The translations under genes and the position numbers were made by a program. The notes under the pieces are model-generated. The model was not told the origin of the DNA, searched no databases, and worked only from the letters and a program-made list of their open reading frames with translations. Positions 15,453 to 26,000 of a DNA stretch of 64,000 bases are shown one piece after another. The stretch lies in contig NZ_JADYWF010000001.1 in assembly GCF_015864945.1 (NCBI RefSeq), forward strand, positions 1,612,378 to 1,676,377. The letters are read 5' to 3'. The DNA is from Salinibacterium sp. NG253. Lineage in GTDB: Bacteria; Actinomycetota; Actinomycetes; Actinomycetales; Microbacteriaceae. Position 1 is the first letter of the stretch. Every line of letters starts with the position of its first letter.

Positions 15453-18400
15453 CTACTTGCTCGCTATTTGCGGCTGCTTTTCTCCGCCACGCACCCGACG
15501 TGCCGGCAAGAGAAGGAACAGTCCGCCGAGCAGGAGCAGTCCTGCGAGCGATCCCCCTAACGCGATGTTCGAACCCGTGAAGGCGAGCATCAACGTTGTG
15601 AGTCCCTGGATGACCGAGCGTGTGCCAAAGGCAGGCAGCTCGACCGTTGAAGTAGTTCCTGTTGACGGGCGGTAATCAGCCGAGACTGAATCCAAGTCGA
15701 CAGTTGCCGTGTAGGTTCCAGCGGGCAGCGTGGTGAGTTCCCACGCACCGTTCGCGTCAGTGACGACCGTGACCGTTACCGGACCGTTCGGGCCATCCCA
15801 GACCACGTTGACGGTGGCATTCGGGATGCCCTTGTCTCCGCTGTCACGAACGCCATTGCCATTCGGGTCATCGAACACCACTCCGTTGAGCGTTGCGCTA
15901 CCGACCACGATGAAGTCAACGTCGAGACGAGTCTCGCCCGCGGTGAGTTCCGTCGTGGTTTCGAAAAGCACATCGCCGTCGAGGTCCGAGCTCGGCACAA
16001 AACCTTCGGTTAGCGTCGTCGCGTCATAGGAGACCTTAACTTCGCCAGCGGGCAGTCCCTCAACGAGGTAGTTGCCGTTCTCATCGGTCGTGGTTGTCAC
16101 GATGATGTCGTCTTCGTTGCCGAAGATTCCGTCGAAGCCGGGGCTCGTGACGGTCATCACGATGCCCGGAAGACCAGGCTCGTTCGTGCCCTGAACTCCG
16201 TCGTTGTCGACGTCGAGCCACAACAGGTCGCCGACTCCTGCGTCTCCGCGGTAACCGAAGTCCTGAATGAGGTTCTCTTCGCCGCCGTCGAGCGTGAGCT
16301 CGGACTGGTCGTCAGCTCCACCATCGGGGTCGATCGTGGACGTCAGGCCTGCAGGCAGCCCCGCAAGCTCCACCGTGAAGAGTCCCGAAGGAAGGTCTTC
16401 GAAGAGGTAGTTGCCGCTGGCATCCGTCGTTGTGGTGGAAACCACGTCGTCGGCGTTGCCGAGCACTCCGTCGAGGCCAGCCCAGGTGAGCGTGACGCCT
16501 ACCTCGGCGATGCCGGACTCAGTGTCGTCAAGGATGCCGTCACCGTTCTGGTCGAGCCAGACGGTGTCGCCAATCTTGCCGGTACCGACGTAACCGAAGT
16601 CGATGTTGTCGAGATCGGTCGCTGCAGGCAGCGAGACCGCAGTGGTGGAGTTCGGGCCAACGCCGGAGGCAACCGTGGTCGCCGTCGGCTGGTTGGGGCC
16701 AGCATCCGCATCGAACGTCGGGGTTACGCCAGAAGGCAGCGTCGTCGTGTCGACCGTGGCGGTGTAGTTGCCCTCGGGCAGACTGTCGAAGAGGTACTCG
16801 CCGTTGGAGTCGGTGATTTCGACGAACGTGACGTCATCGCCGCCACCCGCTACGCCATCCGGGCCGAACCAGACGAGGGTTACCTCAGCGTCAGGCAGGC
16901 CAGGCTCGCCAGCATCCTTGACGCCATCCTTGTTGAGGTCGAGCCACACCGTATCGGAGATGCTCGAGTCTCCGGCGTAGCCGAAGTCCTGGTTGAGGTC
17001 AGAGCCAACCAGCGTTACCGCAGACTCTTCGTCGGGCGACGTGGTTCCGCTGTCGTTGTCGAAGGTCGGGCTGAAGCCAGCAGGCACGCCACTGACAACC
17101 TCGACGATGAAGTTTCCGTCGGGGATCTCAGTGACAGTCCAGTCACCGTTGCTGTCTGTCGTTGCCTCGAACTCGATGTCACCAGCAGCGCCGGAGCCGC
17201 CAAGAACACCATCGGTACCGAGGTAGGTGACGAGAATCTTCACGCCAGGCAACCCGGGCTCGTTGCTGTCTTGCACGCCATCCTTGTTGCGGTCCCACCA
17301 GACGCGGTCTCCGATAACGGAGGTCACGTCGTAGCCGAAGTCAACATTGGTGACGGCGTCGCCAACCTCGAGCGTTACAGGCGCCTCGGAGTCGTTGTCG
17401 CCATCGAGATCGAAGCTGTTCGTTGCACCGGCAGGCAGGCCACCGGTTACCGCGACCGAGAAGTTGCCCGGGAGCAGGTTCGGGAAGCTGTACAGGCCGT
17501 CGCCGTCGGTTGTCGTAGTGAAGACTCCGTCGTCACCGCCGCCAAGAACACCGTCTTCGCCAAACCAGGTCAGTTCAACCTGCGCGCCGAAGATTCCGGG
17601 CTCAGTGCCATCTTGCACACCATCACCATTGCGGTCGATCCACACGAAGTCACCGATGGATGCCGTACCGGCGTAGCCAAAGTCCTGGTCGACACGGTCC
17701 TGGCCGGCCGTCAATGACGTGGTCGAGCTCGTGCTCGTTCCACCATTGGGGTCGGAGACGACGGCGTAGCCGGCAGGCAGGTCGCTCACCGTGACGGTGT
17801 ACGGGCCAGCAGGAAGCAGGCCAACCGTGTACTTGCCATCGGCATCCGTCGACGTCGTGTACGTGATGTTGTCGTCGGTCGTGGAAAGGTCGCCATCGAG
17901 GCCACCGAAAACAACCGTGACGGTTGCGCCGGGCAGGCCGGGCTCGTTCGCGTCTTGAACGCCATCCTTGTCTTGGTCGAACCAGACGTAGTCACCGATC
18001 GAGCCGGTTCCCGTGTAGCCGAAGTCGACATCGCGCTTCTTGGCATTCTCCGCAAGGGTTCCCTGCCACACGCCGTTGGGCGTTGCGGTGGTGCCGTCGA
18101 GGTCGAAGCTCGGAGTCATTCCGGCGGGAAGCGTTGAGGCATCCACCGTTACCCGGTAGAGACCACCAGGAAGCTGGTTGACCAGGTACAGACCGTTTTC
18201 ATCGGTCGTGGTCATGAATGTCTCATCGTCAGCTGTGCCGAAAACTCCGTCAGCACCGAGGTAAACAACAGTCACTCCGACACCCTCAAGAACGGGCTCC
18301 GTGGCATCCTGCACGCCGTCGTTGTTGACGTCGAACCAGATGTAGTCGCCGATCGAGGCAAGGTCGAGCTCGACGCTCACGACATCCGGGGTCACGTTGT

Positions 18401-21400
18401 CGTAATCCTTGTAGTCGATGCCAGAGACCTGATCAGCAGGGGTCACACCGAAGTAGTGGGGCACGTCAGCCGTGTTGATGACTTCCTGCGACGCCACGAT
18501 CTCGCTCGTCTCGTCGACTATCGGCATCGTGACCGTGTACTTGATTGTCACGGACGCGCCGGCCGCAATCGGGCCAGCGATAGTCCAGCCGAGCGTTCCG
18601 TCTGACGGGTCACTGTCGGTCGGGGAAACTCCCCCAACACCAGCGGAGGTGAAGTTAGTGACGCGAGCGTCAGGGGTATCCGTGACCGTCACGTCATACG
18701 CAGGCGAGTTTCCGGTGTTCGTTACGACGATCGTGTATTCGAGGGGCTCACCGGGCTTCGCGCGGCGAGTATCAGTGTCGCCAACCTGGCCAGCAACATC
18801 CTTGTCGATCGTCAATCGCGGTTCGATAACCGAAACGTTTGCGGTCGACGGCGTTCCCACCTTGTCGAAGTCGCCGGGTGCCGGCACCGTGGTGGGGGTT
18901 CCCGTGATGGTGTCGGTGTTGTTCCAGTACGGGCGAACCGTGTTGACGAGGGAGTTTCCGGATGCCGCAGCGGTAGTCACGATGCCCGTGTAGGTGATCG
19001 TGACGGTGCGAGCTTCCGTCGCGGCGGGGTCGATGTCGCCGATGAAGTAGCCAATGGTGCGGTCGGTCGTGGTCGGTGATCCGATCAGCGTTGCCTCAGC
19101 AGCACACGGGGTGCCGTTCTGGTCACAGGTCGAGTCAAGGAACTGGCCGAAGCGCACGTTGGCGGGCATCGTGTCGATGATGGTTGCATCGTACGCAACA
19201 ACATCCTTCGGGATCGTCACGTCGACGGTGTAGGTGATGACCTCGCCGATCGTGCGGGTTCCCGGCGATGCGGTCTTGCTGACGCCCAGTTCAGGTGCGC
19301 GCAGCGTGAGGTCGTCGTTTGCCTGGTATCCATTAGCTTCGGTGCCAAGCGGCGAGAGAGCGGTGCGCTCGTTGGCGTTTCCCCCAGCGATTGACGTCGT
19401 GATGGCGTCGACCGTATTGACGATAGTTGCGCCGCTCAAGAGCGGGTCGACAACGCGAACGCTGTACGTCAGGTCGGGGCCTGCGCCGGGCGCAATCGAT
19501 GCGACCGTGAACGTGATCGTGCGGGCGCTGTTATCCCACACGCCGCCACCCGGCAGAGTTTGGTTACTGGTGACGGGGACGTTACTGGCATCGACCGGCT
19601 GGACAGTGTTCGGCACGTGGTCGACAACAGTCGTGTCGTGCGCCGTCGATACGTTGCTGCCGCTCGCGTTGCGCAATTCGAGCGTGTACGTCACGATCTG
19701 TCCGGCTTCTACCTGTCCAGAAACAGCGTTGCTTTTCTTGGTGAGGTTGATGTCTGGCTCGACGATGCGCGTAGTAGTCGTGTTGCTGTTTTGAGAGTCA
19801 GCGACGCCGTTTACTCGCTCCCAGGCGAGCGTTGCACGGTTCGTGAGGCCGTTGCCGCGCGTGGGTCCCGCAATGTCGAGAACGCGAACAGTGATGGTGA
19901 GCACGACTTGGTCGTCACCGCTGTTGGCAGGGTTGACGTAGTTGGCGCCGATGAGGGCACGCACGGTCTGGCCGCTTACCGCCGCGTTTTGCGCCGCCGC
20001 ACCGTTGACGGTGAATGTGGGCGTTCCCACGATCGCGAAACGACTGTTGATCACATCCGTGACCGTCGGGTTCACGTAGACGCTTGAGCCCTCAGGGATC
20101 GTCGTCGTCACGGTGTAGGTCACGGTCTCGCCGATCGTGGCCTGCGTTGAAGCGTTGTTGCCGGTCTCCGTGATCGACGTCGCAGCAGTCTTGACGAGGG
20201 TGGGTCGGCGCAGGTTGGTGGTGGCTGTGTCCTTTGCCTCGACGCTGTTCGCGTCATCCTCAAGCGTGGGGTCAATGTTGTTGACCGGGACGTAGACCTG
20301 CGGGTCACCCGTGTTCGTGATGGCTTCGTAGTTGCGAACACCGGCGGTGTTGAGGAACGTGTCGCCGGCCGAGGAATCTAGCGGAGTGATGACGTCATAC
20401 GTCACCGTGTAGGAGTCGCCAGCATCCAGTGAAGGAATCGTCCACTCGATGGAGCGCGGGAGTAGCGGGTCACTGCCACAGACACCCGCATCGCTGATGT
20501 TCTCGATATCCGAACATTCCAAGAGGCTTGGGAGGTTGTCACGGATGGAGACATTTTCGGAATCCTGGCTGCCGCTATTGGTGACGACAACCGCGTAGGT
20601 CACGCGATCCGTCGCCTGCACTGTAAGCGTGTCGAGCGGGGCATTGGCGACGGCAACAGTGTTGAGGTGCGTGATGCCCTTGCTGAGCGTAACGATCGGC
20701 TTCTCAACAAGAGTGTCGGCCTGATCGCGTAGCTGGAAGACGTTTCCTGCGCTGTTCTCGTAGGTCATCTTCATGATGTTGGCGGTGATGTCACCGTCGG
20801 TGATTGCAGCCGGGTCAGAGATAACGGCCGTCACGAGCACTTGGAAGACCGCTGCGGCATCTACATCGCCGACGTTCCAGGTCAAGAGGGGGTCTCCCGC
20901 GACGTTGGCGAAGGTGACGCCATCGGTGTCACTGACCGTGCTGGCTGCGGTGTACTCGAAGCTTTCGTAGGTGAAGCCTGCGGGCAGGAAGTCGTTGACG
21001 GTGTTGTCGAGCGTGTCGAGGTTGCCGGGAAAGGTCACGGTCAGTTCGTAGCAGACGCGGTCGCCCGGGTGGAACGGTCCCGTCACGGTGTCGCTGAAGC
21101 TGAGGCCGGTTGCATCGGTGCACGTCGTGTCGATCAACGCGGGTTCGGCGACCTTCTTGTCGATCTCGATGCCGCGAGCAGTCTGACCGGCGCTCGAGCC
21201 GTCCACGACGGGCAACTCGGAAGTGGTGCCGTCGTTCGAGGTGATGATCATCGCGGTGGCGCCGAGCTCAACAGTGTTGGTCCACGAGTCATTCGAGCTG
21301 ACCGGGCCGCCGCCGTTGCGATAGTCGTCGCGCGTCAGCGTCGTCACGGTGATATCCCCAGATTCGGATGCCGCGGCGAACGCGTCGGCGTCCCACGAAA

Positions 21401-22703
21401 CGGTGATCGTGCCGTCGGCGTTCGTGACGACAGACTCGGGCGTGAGCGAGCTCGAGACGTAGTCGAGGCCATCCGGAATCGTGTCCGTGACAGTGATGAT
21501 GCTGGTCGAGAGCGCGTACTCCGACGACTGGAACGAGAGCGTCCAGATCGTCGTAGCGCCCTGAGAGATGGATGTCTCGTCAGCACTCTTCTGAATAGCG
21601 ACGTCTTCAGCGGCAATCGTTGCCGAGGCGTCATCCGTGTAAACGCTGCCGTTGTAGGTGCCGGTTGCTACCGCATAGTTGGTGAGCGCCTGCTCATCTT
21701 CGGTGAGGTCACCCGTGTTGTTGTCGAGGTTCGCTGTGGCTTCACCATCGATGTCGACGTTCTCGCGCAGCGGGATAGCGGCGGCATATTTGATCGTGAG
21801 AGTGTCGCCGGCAGCAATCGTGCCGAGCGAGGTCCAGTCGACCTTCGTGTAGACGTCGCTGGGAAGCGGGCCGCTGCCGTCGGGGTCGAGCGTGACGGTT
21901 TCGGACGTCGGCACGAATCCTGCGCAGTCCACGGTCGCGGGAAGCGGGGTGTCATCGATGCGGCCCGAGCCCGGGTACTCCTCGGTGTCGACGGCGCTGT
22001 TGTCCTGGTTGCTGCAACCGAGGAACTCAAGGCCAGCAGGCAAGTAGTCAGTGACGGAGAAATTCGTGGAGTCGTTGACGCTGTTGTTCGTGATGGTCAG
22101 GGTGTAAACGGTCTTGTTGTCATGTACACCACGCTGCAGTTCGCCCTCGGTGCTGGGCTCGATCTTGTCGAGTACGAAGGGAACGAGGAGAGTAGTCGAC
22201 TCGTCGGTGTCCCACCCGGTGCGGGTGCTCGTGATGACGTCGCCGGTGTTCGCGTTGAACTTCACAAGCACGCGAGGGTTGGAGTTGACGAACGCTTCTG
22301 CCGTGTTCGTGAAGCTGTCATCTACGTCGTATGTGGCGGTGTCGTAAGAGAACGAATAGGTGAGCGGCACGACGACACCCGACGAGAGGTCTGCCACATT
22401 GTTCCAGATGAGCTTGGTCGCGCCGCCCGCCAGCGCAATGGTCTCGCTCACCGGGTAGGTGGAGTCTTCGAGCGTCGCCCCTGCAGGCAACACATCGGTG
22501 AATGTGAGGTTGTAGGCGTTGTTCCCCGAGGTTTGTTGCGCGGAGAGCGTCACCGACACGTCACTGCCGTAAAGCGTCGATGCGCTCACCTGACGAGTGA
22601 GTTCGACATCCGGGGTCCCTGCGGCTGTCGCCGCTGAGGTCGGGATAGTGAGTCCCGTCACAATCAGGGCAAGGACGAGCAATGGGCGCAGCAAAAACTT
22701 CAC
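15453..22703 (-). CDS. Giant cell-wall-anchored protein 1: DUF11-like plus SdrD-B-like repeats, LAFTG sorting signal
   Basis: 2,416 residues from a GTG start (22701-22703). Signal peptide at about 1-27 (LLRPLLVLALIVTGLTIPTS). Residues about 30-1440 consist of tandem DUF11-like beta domains, recognisable by VTYTVTTTIPEGS and YTIVVTNTGNSPAYDVTVTD-type strands. Eight SdrD-B-like repeats start near 1449, 1568, 1683, 1798, 1917, 2044, 2158 and 2273; each begins like SIGDYVWFDQDKDGVQDANE, with calcium-binding DxDxDG loops. LAFTG at 2373-2377, a hydrophobic segment and an Arg/Lys tail form a sortase signal. Such proteins are extended stalks at the cell surface; adhesion, S-layer or matrix roles are possible, but the ligand is unknown. 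The tandem paralogue lies directly upstream. Confidence 0.88.
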   Translation of the reverse strand: MKFLLRPLLVLALIVTGLTIPTSAATAAGTPDVELTRQVSASTLYGSDVSVTLSAQQTSGNNAYNLTFTDVLPAGATLEDSTYPVSETIALAGGATKLIWNNVADLSSGVVVPLTYSFSYDTATYDVDDSFTNTAEAFVNSNPRVLVKFNANTGDVITSTRTGWDTDESTTLLVPFVLDKIEPSTEGELQRGVHDNKTVYTLTITNNSVNDSTNFSVTDYLPAGLEFLGCSNQDNSAVDTEEYPGSGRIDDTPLPATVDCAGFVPTSETVTLDPDGSGPLPSDVYTKVDWTSLGTIAAGDTLTIKYAAAIPLRENVDIDGEATANLDNNTGDLTEDEQALTNYAVATGTYNGSVYTDDASATIAAEDVAIQKSADETSISQGATTIWTLSFQSSEYALSTSIITVTDTIPDGLDYVSSSLTPESVVTNADGTITVSWDADAFAAASESGDITVTTLTRDDYRNGGGPVSSNDSWTNTVELGATAMIITSNDGTTSELPVVDGSSAGQTARGIEIDKKVAEPALIDTTCTDATGLSFSDTVTGPFHPGDRVCYELTVTFPGNLDTLDNTVNDFLPAGFTYESFEYTAASTVSDTDGVTFANVAGDPLLTWNVGDVDAAAVFQVLVTAVISDPAAITDGDITANIMKMTYENSAGNVFQLRDQADTLVEKPIVTLSKGITHLNTVAVANAPLDTLTVQATDRVTYAVVVTNSGSQDSENVSIRDNLPSLLECSDIENISDAGVCGSDPLLPRSIEWTIPSLDAGDSYTVTYDVITPLDSSAGDTFLNTAGVRNYEAITNTGDPQVYVPVNNIDPTLEDDANSVEAKDTATTNLRRPTLVKTAATSITETGNNASTQATIGETVTYTVTTTIPEGSSVYVNPTVTDVINSRFAIVGTPTFTVNGAAAQNAAVSGQTVRALIGANYVNPANSGDDQVVLTITVRVLDIAGPTRGNGLTNRATLAWERVNGVADSQNSNTTTTRIVEPDINLTKKSNAVSGQVEAGQIVTYTLELRNASGSNVSTAHDTTVVDHVPNTVQPVDASNVPVTSNQTLPGGGVWDNSARTITFTVASIAPGAGPDLTYSVRVVDPLLSGATIVNTVDAITTSIAGGNANERTALSPLGTEANGYQANDDLTLRAPELGVSKTASPGTRTIGEVITYTVDVTIPKDVVAYDATIIDTMPANVRFGQFLDSTCDQNGTPCAAEATLIGSPTTTDRTIGYFIGDIDPAATEARTVTITYTGIVTTAAASGNSLVNTVRPYWNNTDTITGTPTTVPAPGDFDKVGTPSTANVSVIEPRLTIDKDVAGQVGDTDTRRAKPGEPLEYTIVVTNTGNSPAYDVTVTDTPDARVTNFTSAGVGGVSPTDSDPSDGTLGWTIAGPIAAGASVTIKYTVTMPIVDETSEIVASQEVINTADVPHYFGVTPADQVSGIDYKDYDNVTPDVVSVELDLASIGDYIWFDVNNDGVQDATEPVLEGVGVTVVYLGADGVFGTADDETFMTTTDENGLYLVNQLPGGLYRVTVDASTLPAGMTPSFDLDGTTATPNGVWQGTLAENAKKRDVDFGYTGTGSIGDYVWFDQDKDGVQDANEPGLPGATVTVVFGGLDGDLSTTDDNITYTTSTDADGKYTVGLLPAGPYTVTVSDLPAGYAVVSDPNGGTSTSSTTSLTAGQDRVDQDFGYAGTASIGDFVWIDRNGDGVQDGTEPGIFGAQVELTWFGEDGVLGGGDDGVFTTTTDGDGLYSFPNLLPGNFSVAVTGGLPAGATNSFDLDGDNDSEAPVTLEVGDAVTNVDFGYDVTSVIGDRVWWDRNKDGVQDSNEPGLPGVKILVTYLGTDGVLGGSGAAGDIEFEATTDSNGDWTVTEIPDGNFIVEVVSGVPAGFSPTFDNDSGTTSPDEESAVTLVGSDLNQDFGYAGDSSISDTVWLDLNKDGVKDAGEPGLPDAEVTLVWFGPDGVAGGGDDVTFVEITDSNGEYLFDSLPEGNYTATVDTTTLPSGVTPTFDADAGPNQPTATTVASGVGPNSTTAVSLPAATDLDNIDFGYVGTGKIGDTVWLDQNGDGILDDTESGIAEVGVTLTWAGLDGVLGNADDVVSTTTTDASGNYLFEDLPSGLFTVELAGLPAGLTSTIDPDGGADDQSELTLDGGEENLIQDFGYRGDAGVGDLLWLDVDNDGVQGTNEPGLPGIVMTVTSPGFDGIFGNEDDIIVTTTTDENGNYLVEGLPAGEVKVSYDATTLTEGFVPSSDLDGDVLFETTTELTAGETRLDVDFIVVGSATLNGVVFDDPNGNGVRDSGDKGIPNATVNVVWDGPNGPVTVTVVTDANGAWELTTLPAGTYTATVDLDSVSADYRPSTGTTSTVELPAFGTRSVIQGLTTLMLAFTGSNIALGGSLAGLLLLGGLFLLLPARRVRGGEKQPQIASK

Positions 22704-22729
22704 GGGTAAGGCCTTAAGGATTGACCTAG

Positions 22730-22756
22730 GGCCTACCTAATATCGGGAAGTAGGCC
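22730..22756 (-). promoter_or_regulatory. Inverted repeat in the leader of giant gene 1
   Basis: GGCCTAC (22730-22736) and GTAGGCC (22750-22756) pair around a 13-nt spacer, 27 nt before the GTG start. It could be an operator or a leader hairpin. The 328-bp gap 22704-23031 holds this, the hairpin at 22865-22914, the gene 2 terminator at 22968-23013 and two copies of CCGATATT (minus strand, near 22738-22745 and 22804-22811); I could not fix a promoter. Confidence 0.3.
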
Positions 22757-22864
22757 GTAGATAACTCGGGTGGTGTCGGGTTGGTTCGTTCCAGACGAGC
22801 GAAATATCGGGTGCCCGTCAGGTAAACCGATTTCAAGCCTAAACGAGACCTAGTCCTCCCAATA

Positions 22865-22914
22865 GCCCACAAAAAGGGGTACACAGAAGCGTCTACGTCC
22901 CCCTCTTTGTGGGC
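22865..22914. terminator. Second hairpin between the giant genes
   Basis: GCCCACAAA (22865-22873) pairs perfectly with TTTGTGGGC (22906-22914); with one bulge the stem extends inward over the AAGGGG/CCCC tract. It lies about 118 nt after the gene 2 stop and 160 nt before the gene 1 start. It may be a back-up terminator for gene 2 or a structured leader of gene 1. Confidence 0.45.
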
Positions 22915-22967
22915 CCTATAGAGGACAAGGCCAAACTAACGCCCAGCTACCCCACCACAACGACAAA

Positions 22968-23013
22968 CGCGGTGAGTGCGAACAGAACCATGTGGCCCCG
23001 CGCACTCACCGCG
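22968..23013 (-). terminator. Terminator hairpin of giant surface-protein gene 2
   Basis: Perfect 13-bp arms (22968-22980 and 23001-23013) around a 20-nt loop, 19 nt after the gene 2 stop. Arm sequence CGCGGTGAGTGCG shares CGCGGTGAG with the terminator after giant gene 1 at the same relative position. Confidence 0.7.
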
Positions 23014-23031
23014 CCTATCGTGCAATCGCTA

Positions 23032-26000
23032 CTACTTGCCTGTTGTCAACGCCCGTGTCTCTCTGCCGCCAGCACGAGCTCGCGTCACAACGAGCAGAAG
23101 CCCGGCAAGCAACAGAAGCACCGCAAGCCCACCGCCCCAGGCGATATTGGTGCCGGTGAACGCGAGCAGCATCGTCGTGAGCCCCTGAATGACGGAGCGC
23201 GAACCAAAGGCCGGCAACTCTACCGTCGACGACGTTCCCGTAGTCGGCCGGTAGTCAGGATCAACTGTGTCGAGGTCGACTGTTGCCGTGTAGGTTCCCG
23301 CCGGCAGGTTCGTGAGGATCCACTCGCCATTTGCGTCGGTGATGACCGTGATCGTGACGGGACCGTTCGGTCCAGCCCAGACCACATCAACCGTGGCATC
23401 CGGAATGCCTGCTTCTCCACTGTCACGGATGCCGTCCCCATCAGGATCATCGAAGACAACACCGGTGAGAGTGGCACTGCCGATCACGACGAAGTCAACA
23501 TCATCACGGGTCTCGCCCGCGGTGAGAGTGGTCGTCGTTTCGAACAGGTCGCCACCGTCGAGGTCAGCGTTGGGCACATAGCCCGCAGGCAGCGTCGTCG
23601 GATCATAGGAAACCTGCACCTCGCCGGCCGGTAGCCCCTCTTCGAGGTAGTTACCGTTCTCATCCGTCGTGGTCGTGATGACGATGTCGTCGTCGGTGCC
23701 AAAGATGCCGTCCGCACCGGGGGTCGTGACGGTAATCACGATTCCCTCAAGACCAGGCTCGTTCGTTCCTTGCACCCCATCGTTGTCCACATCGAGCCAG
23801 AGCAGGTCGCCAACGCCAGCGTCACCGGCGTAGCCGAAGTCCTGCTCGAGGTTCTCTTCACTCGCGGAGAGGATGAGCTGCGATGCGTTGTCGAATCCGC
23901 CGTCGGGGTCCGCCGTCGGGACGATTCCCGCGGGCAGGTTGGCCAACTCGACCGTGAACAGCCCCTCGGGGAGATCCTCAAAGAGGTAGTTGCCGTCGGC
24001 ATCTGTTGTCGTGGTCGAGACCACATCATCAGCGTTGCCGAGGATGCCATCAAGGCCAGCCCACGTGAGCGTGACGTCGACCTCGGGGATTCCCGCTTCG
24101 CCGTCATCGACAACACCATCGCCGTTTTGATCGAGCCACACGGTGTCACCGATCGAACCGGTTGCCGCATAACCGAAGTCGATGTTCTCGAGATCGGTTC
24201 CGGCCGGAAGCGCTACGGCTGTCGTGGAGTCCGCGTCGACACCAGAGGCTGGCGTGCCTGGCGTCGGTTGGTTCGTGCCAGCATCAGCGTCAAACGTCGG
24301 CAGGAGGCCCGCCGGCAGAGTCGCCGTGTCGACAGTCACCGTGTAGTTGCCCTCGGGCAGACCATCGAAGAGGTACTCACCGTTGGCGTCTGTCGTTTCG
24401 ACGAACGTGACGTCATCGCCGCCACCTGCTGCGCCATCCGGCCCGAACCAGACCAATGTCACGTCGACGTTCGGCAGACCGGGCTCACCCGAGTCTTGGA
24501 CGCCATCGTTGTTGAGGTCGAGCCAGACAGTGTCAGAGATGCTGGAATCTCCCGTGTAACCGAAGTCTTGATTGAGATCGGAGCCATCAAGAGTGGTCGC
24601 CGAGTTGTCGTCAAGACCGATAGTTCCGCTGTCGTCGTCATAGGTCTGCTCAAACCCAGAAGGAACGCCACCGACAACCTCGACGAGGTACTCGCCGTCA
24701 GGAATGTTGATGACAATCCAGTCGCCCTCAGCATCAGTCTGAGCGGTGTACACCACGTCGGCGTCCACACCAGTTCCGCCGGCAACGCCGTCAGCACCAA
24801 AGTACGTTACCCGGATGTCGACGCCGCTCAGTCCAGGCTCATCCAGATCCTGAACACCATCAGCATCGACATCCCACCACACTCGATCCCCAATAACGGA
24901 ATCTGCGAAGTAACCAAAGTCAACATCGTCGATTGCCTCGCCGAGGGCAAGCGTCACCGGAGTCTGCGAGTCATTGTTGCCATCGAGATCGAAGCTATTC
25001 ACTACGCCGTCGGGCAACCCACCCAGAATCTGGACCGAGTATTCGCCGGGCAATAGGTTGGGGAAGAGGTAGGCACCCGAGGCGTCAGTCGTGGTGAGGA
25101 ACACACCGTCATCTCCGCCGCCAGCAACGCCATCTTCACCAAACCACGTCAACTGAACCTGAGCGCCGTTGATTCCGCGCTCGGTCGGGTCCTGAACGCC
25201 ATCGTTGTTGCGATCAAGCCACACGTAGTCACCGATGGATGCCGTGCCGTTGTACCCGAAGTCCTGATCGGTGCGGTTCTGGCCCGCCGTCAAAGACGTC
25301 GTGGATGTCGAACTCGTTCCACCGTTCGGATCAGAAACCACCACATATCCCGCGGGCAAGTCAGTCACGGTCACGGTGTACGGGCCAGCAGGCAGATCGC
25401 TCACCGTGTATTGCCCGTTGCCATCCGTCGAGGTCGTGAACGTGATGTTGTCCGCCGCGGTCGCGAGGTCACCATCGAGGCCGCCGGAGACGACCGTGAC
25501 GGTCGCGCCGGGGAGGCCTGGCTCATTCGCATCTTGAACGCCGTCAATGTTCTGGTCGAACCAGATGTAGTCACCGATCGAACCGGTGCCGGTGTAACCG
25601 AAGTCGACGTCACGCTTGTCCGCATCCTCAGCGAGCGTGCCTTGCCACACACCGTTGGGCGTTACAGAGCCGCCGTCAAGATCGTAGCTCGGCGTCATGC
25701 CAGCGGGGAGAGTGGATGCATCCACCGTCACCCGGTAAGTTCCGCCGGGAAGGTTTTCGACCACGTACTCGCCAAGAGAGTCGGTAGCGGTAGTGAAGGT
25801 CTCGTCGTCGGCAGTACCGAAGATGCCGTCGGCACCGAGGTAGACGACAGTCACTCCAACGCCTTCGAGGAGAGGCTCGCCAGCATCTTGCACGCCGTCG
25901 TTGTTGACGTCGTACCAGATGTAGTCACCGATCGAGGCGAGGTCGAGTTCGACGCTCACGACATCTTCGGTCACATCGTCGTAGTCGTTGTACTCGATGA

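Noticed and set aside
15885-18360. Regular spacing of similar DNA blocks resembling a CRISPR or satellite array
   Set aside because: Units of about 345 bp correspond exactly to the SdrD-B protein repeats; no short direct repeats with unique spacers.
20841-22637. Plus-strand open frame of 598 codons opposite giant gene 1
   Set aside because: It is the complement of repeat-rich coding sequence, has Arg/Val/Gly-rich low-complexity translation without any domain, no ribosome site, and the minus frame is clearly real.
22865-22914. Riboswitch in the leader of giant gene 1
   Set aside because: Only a simple hairpin is visible; no conserved riboswitch core could be recognised.
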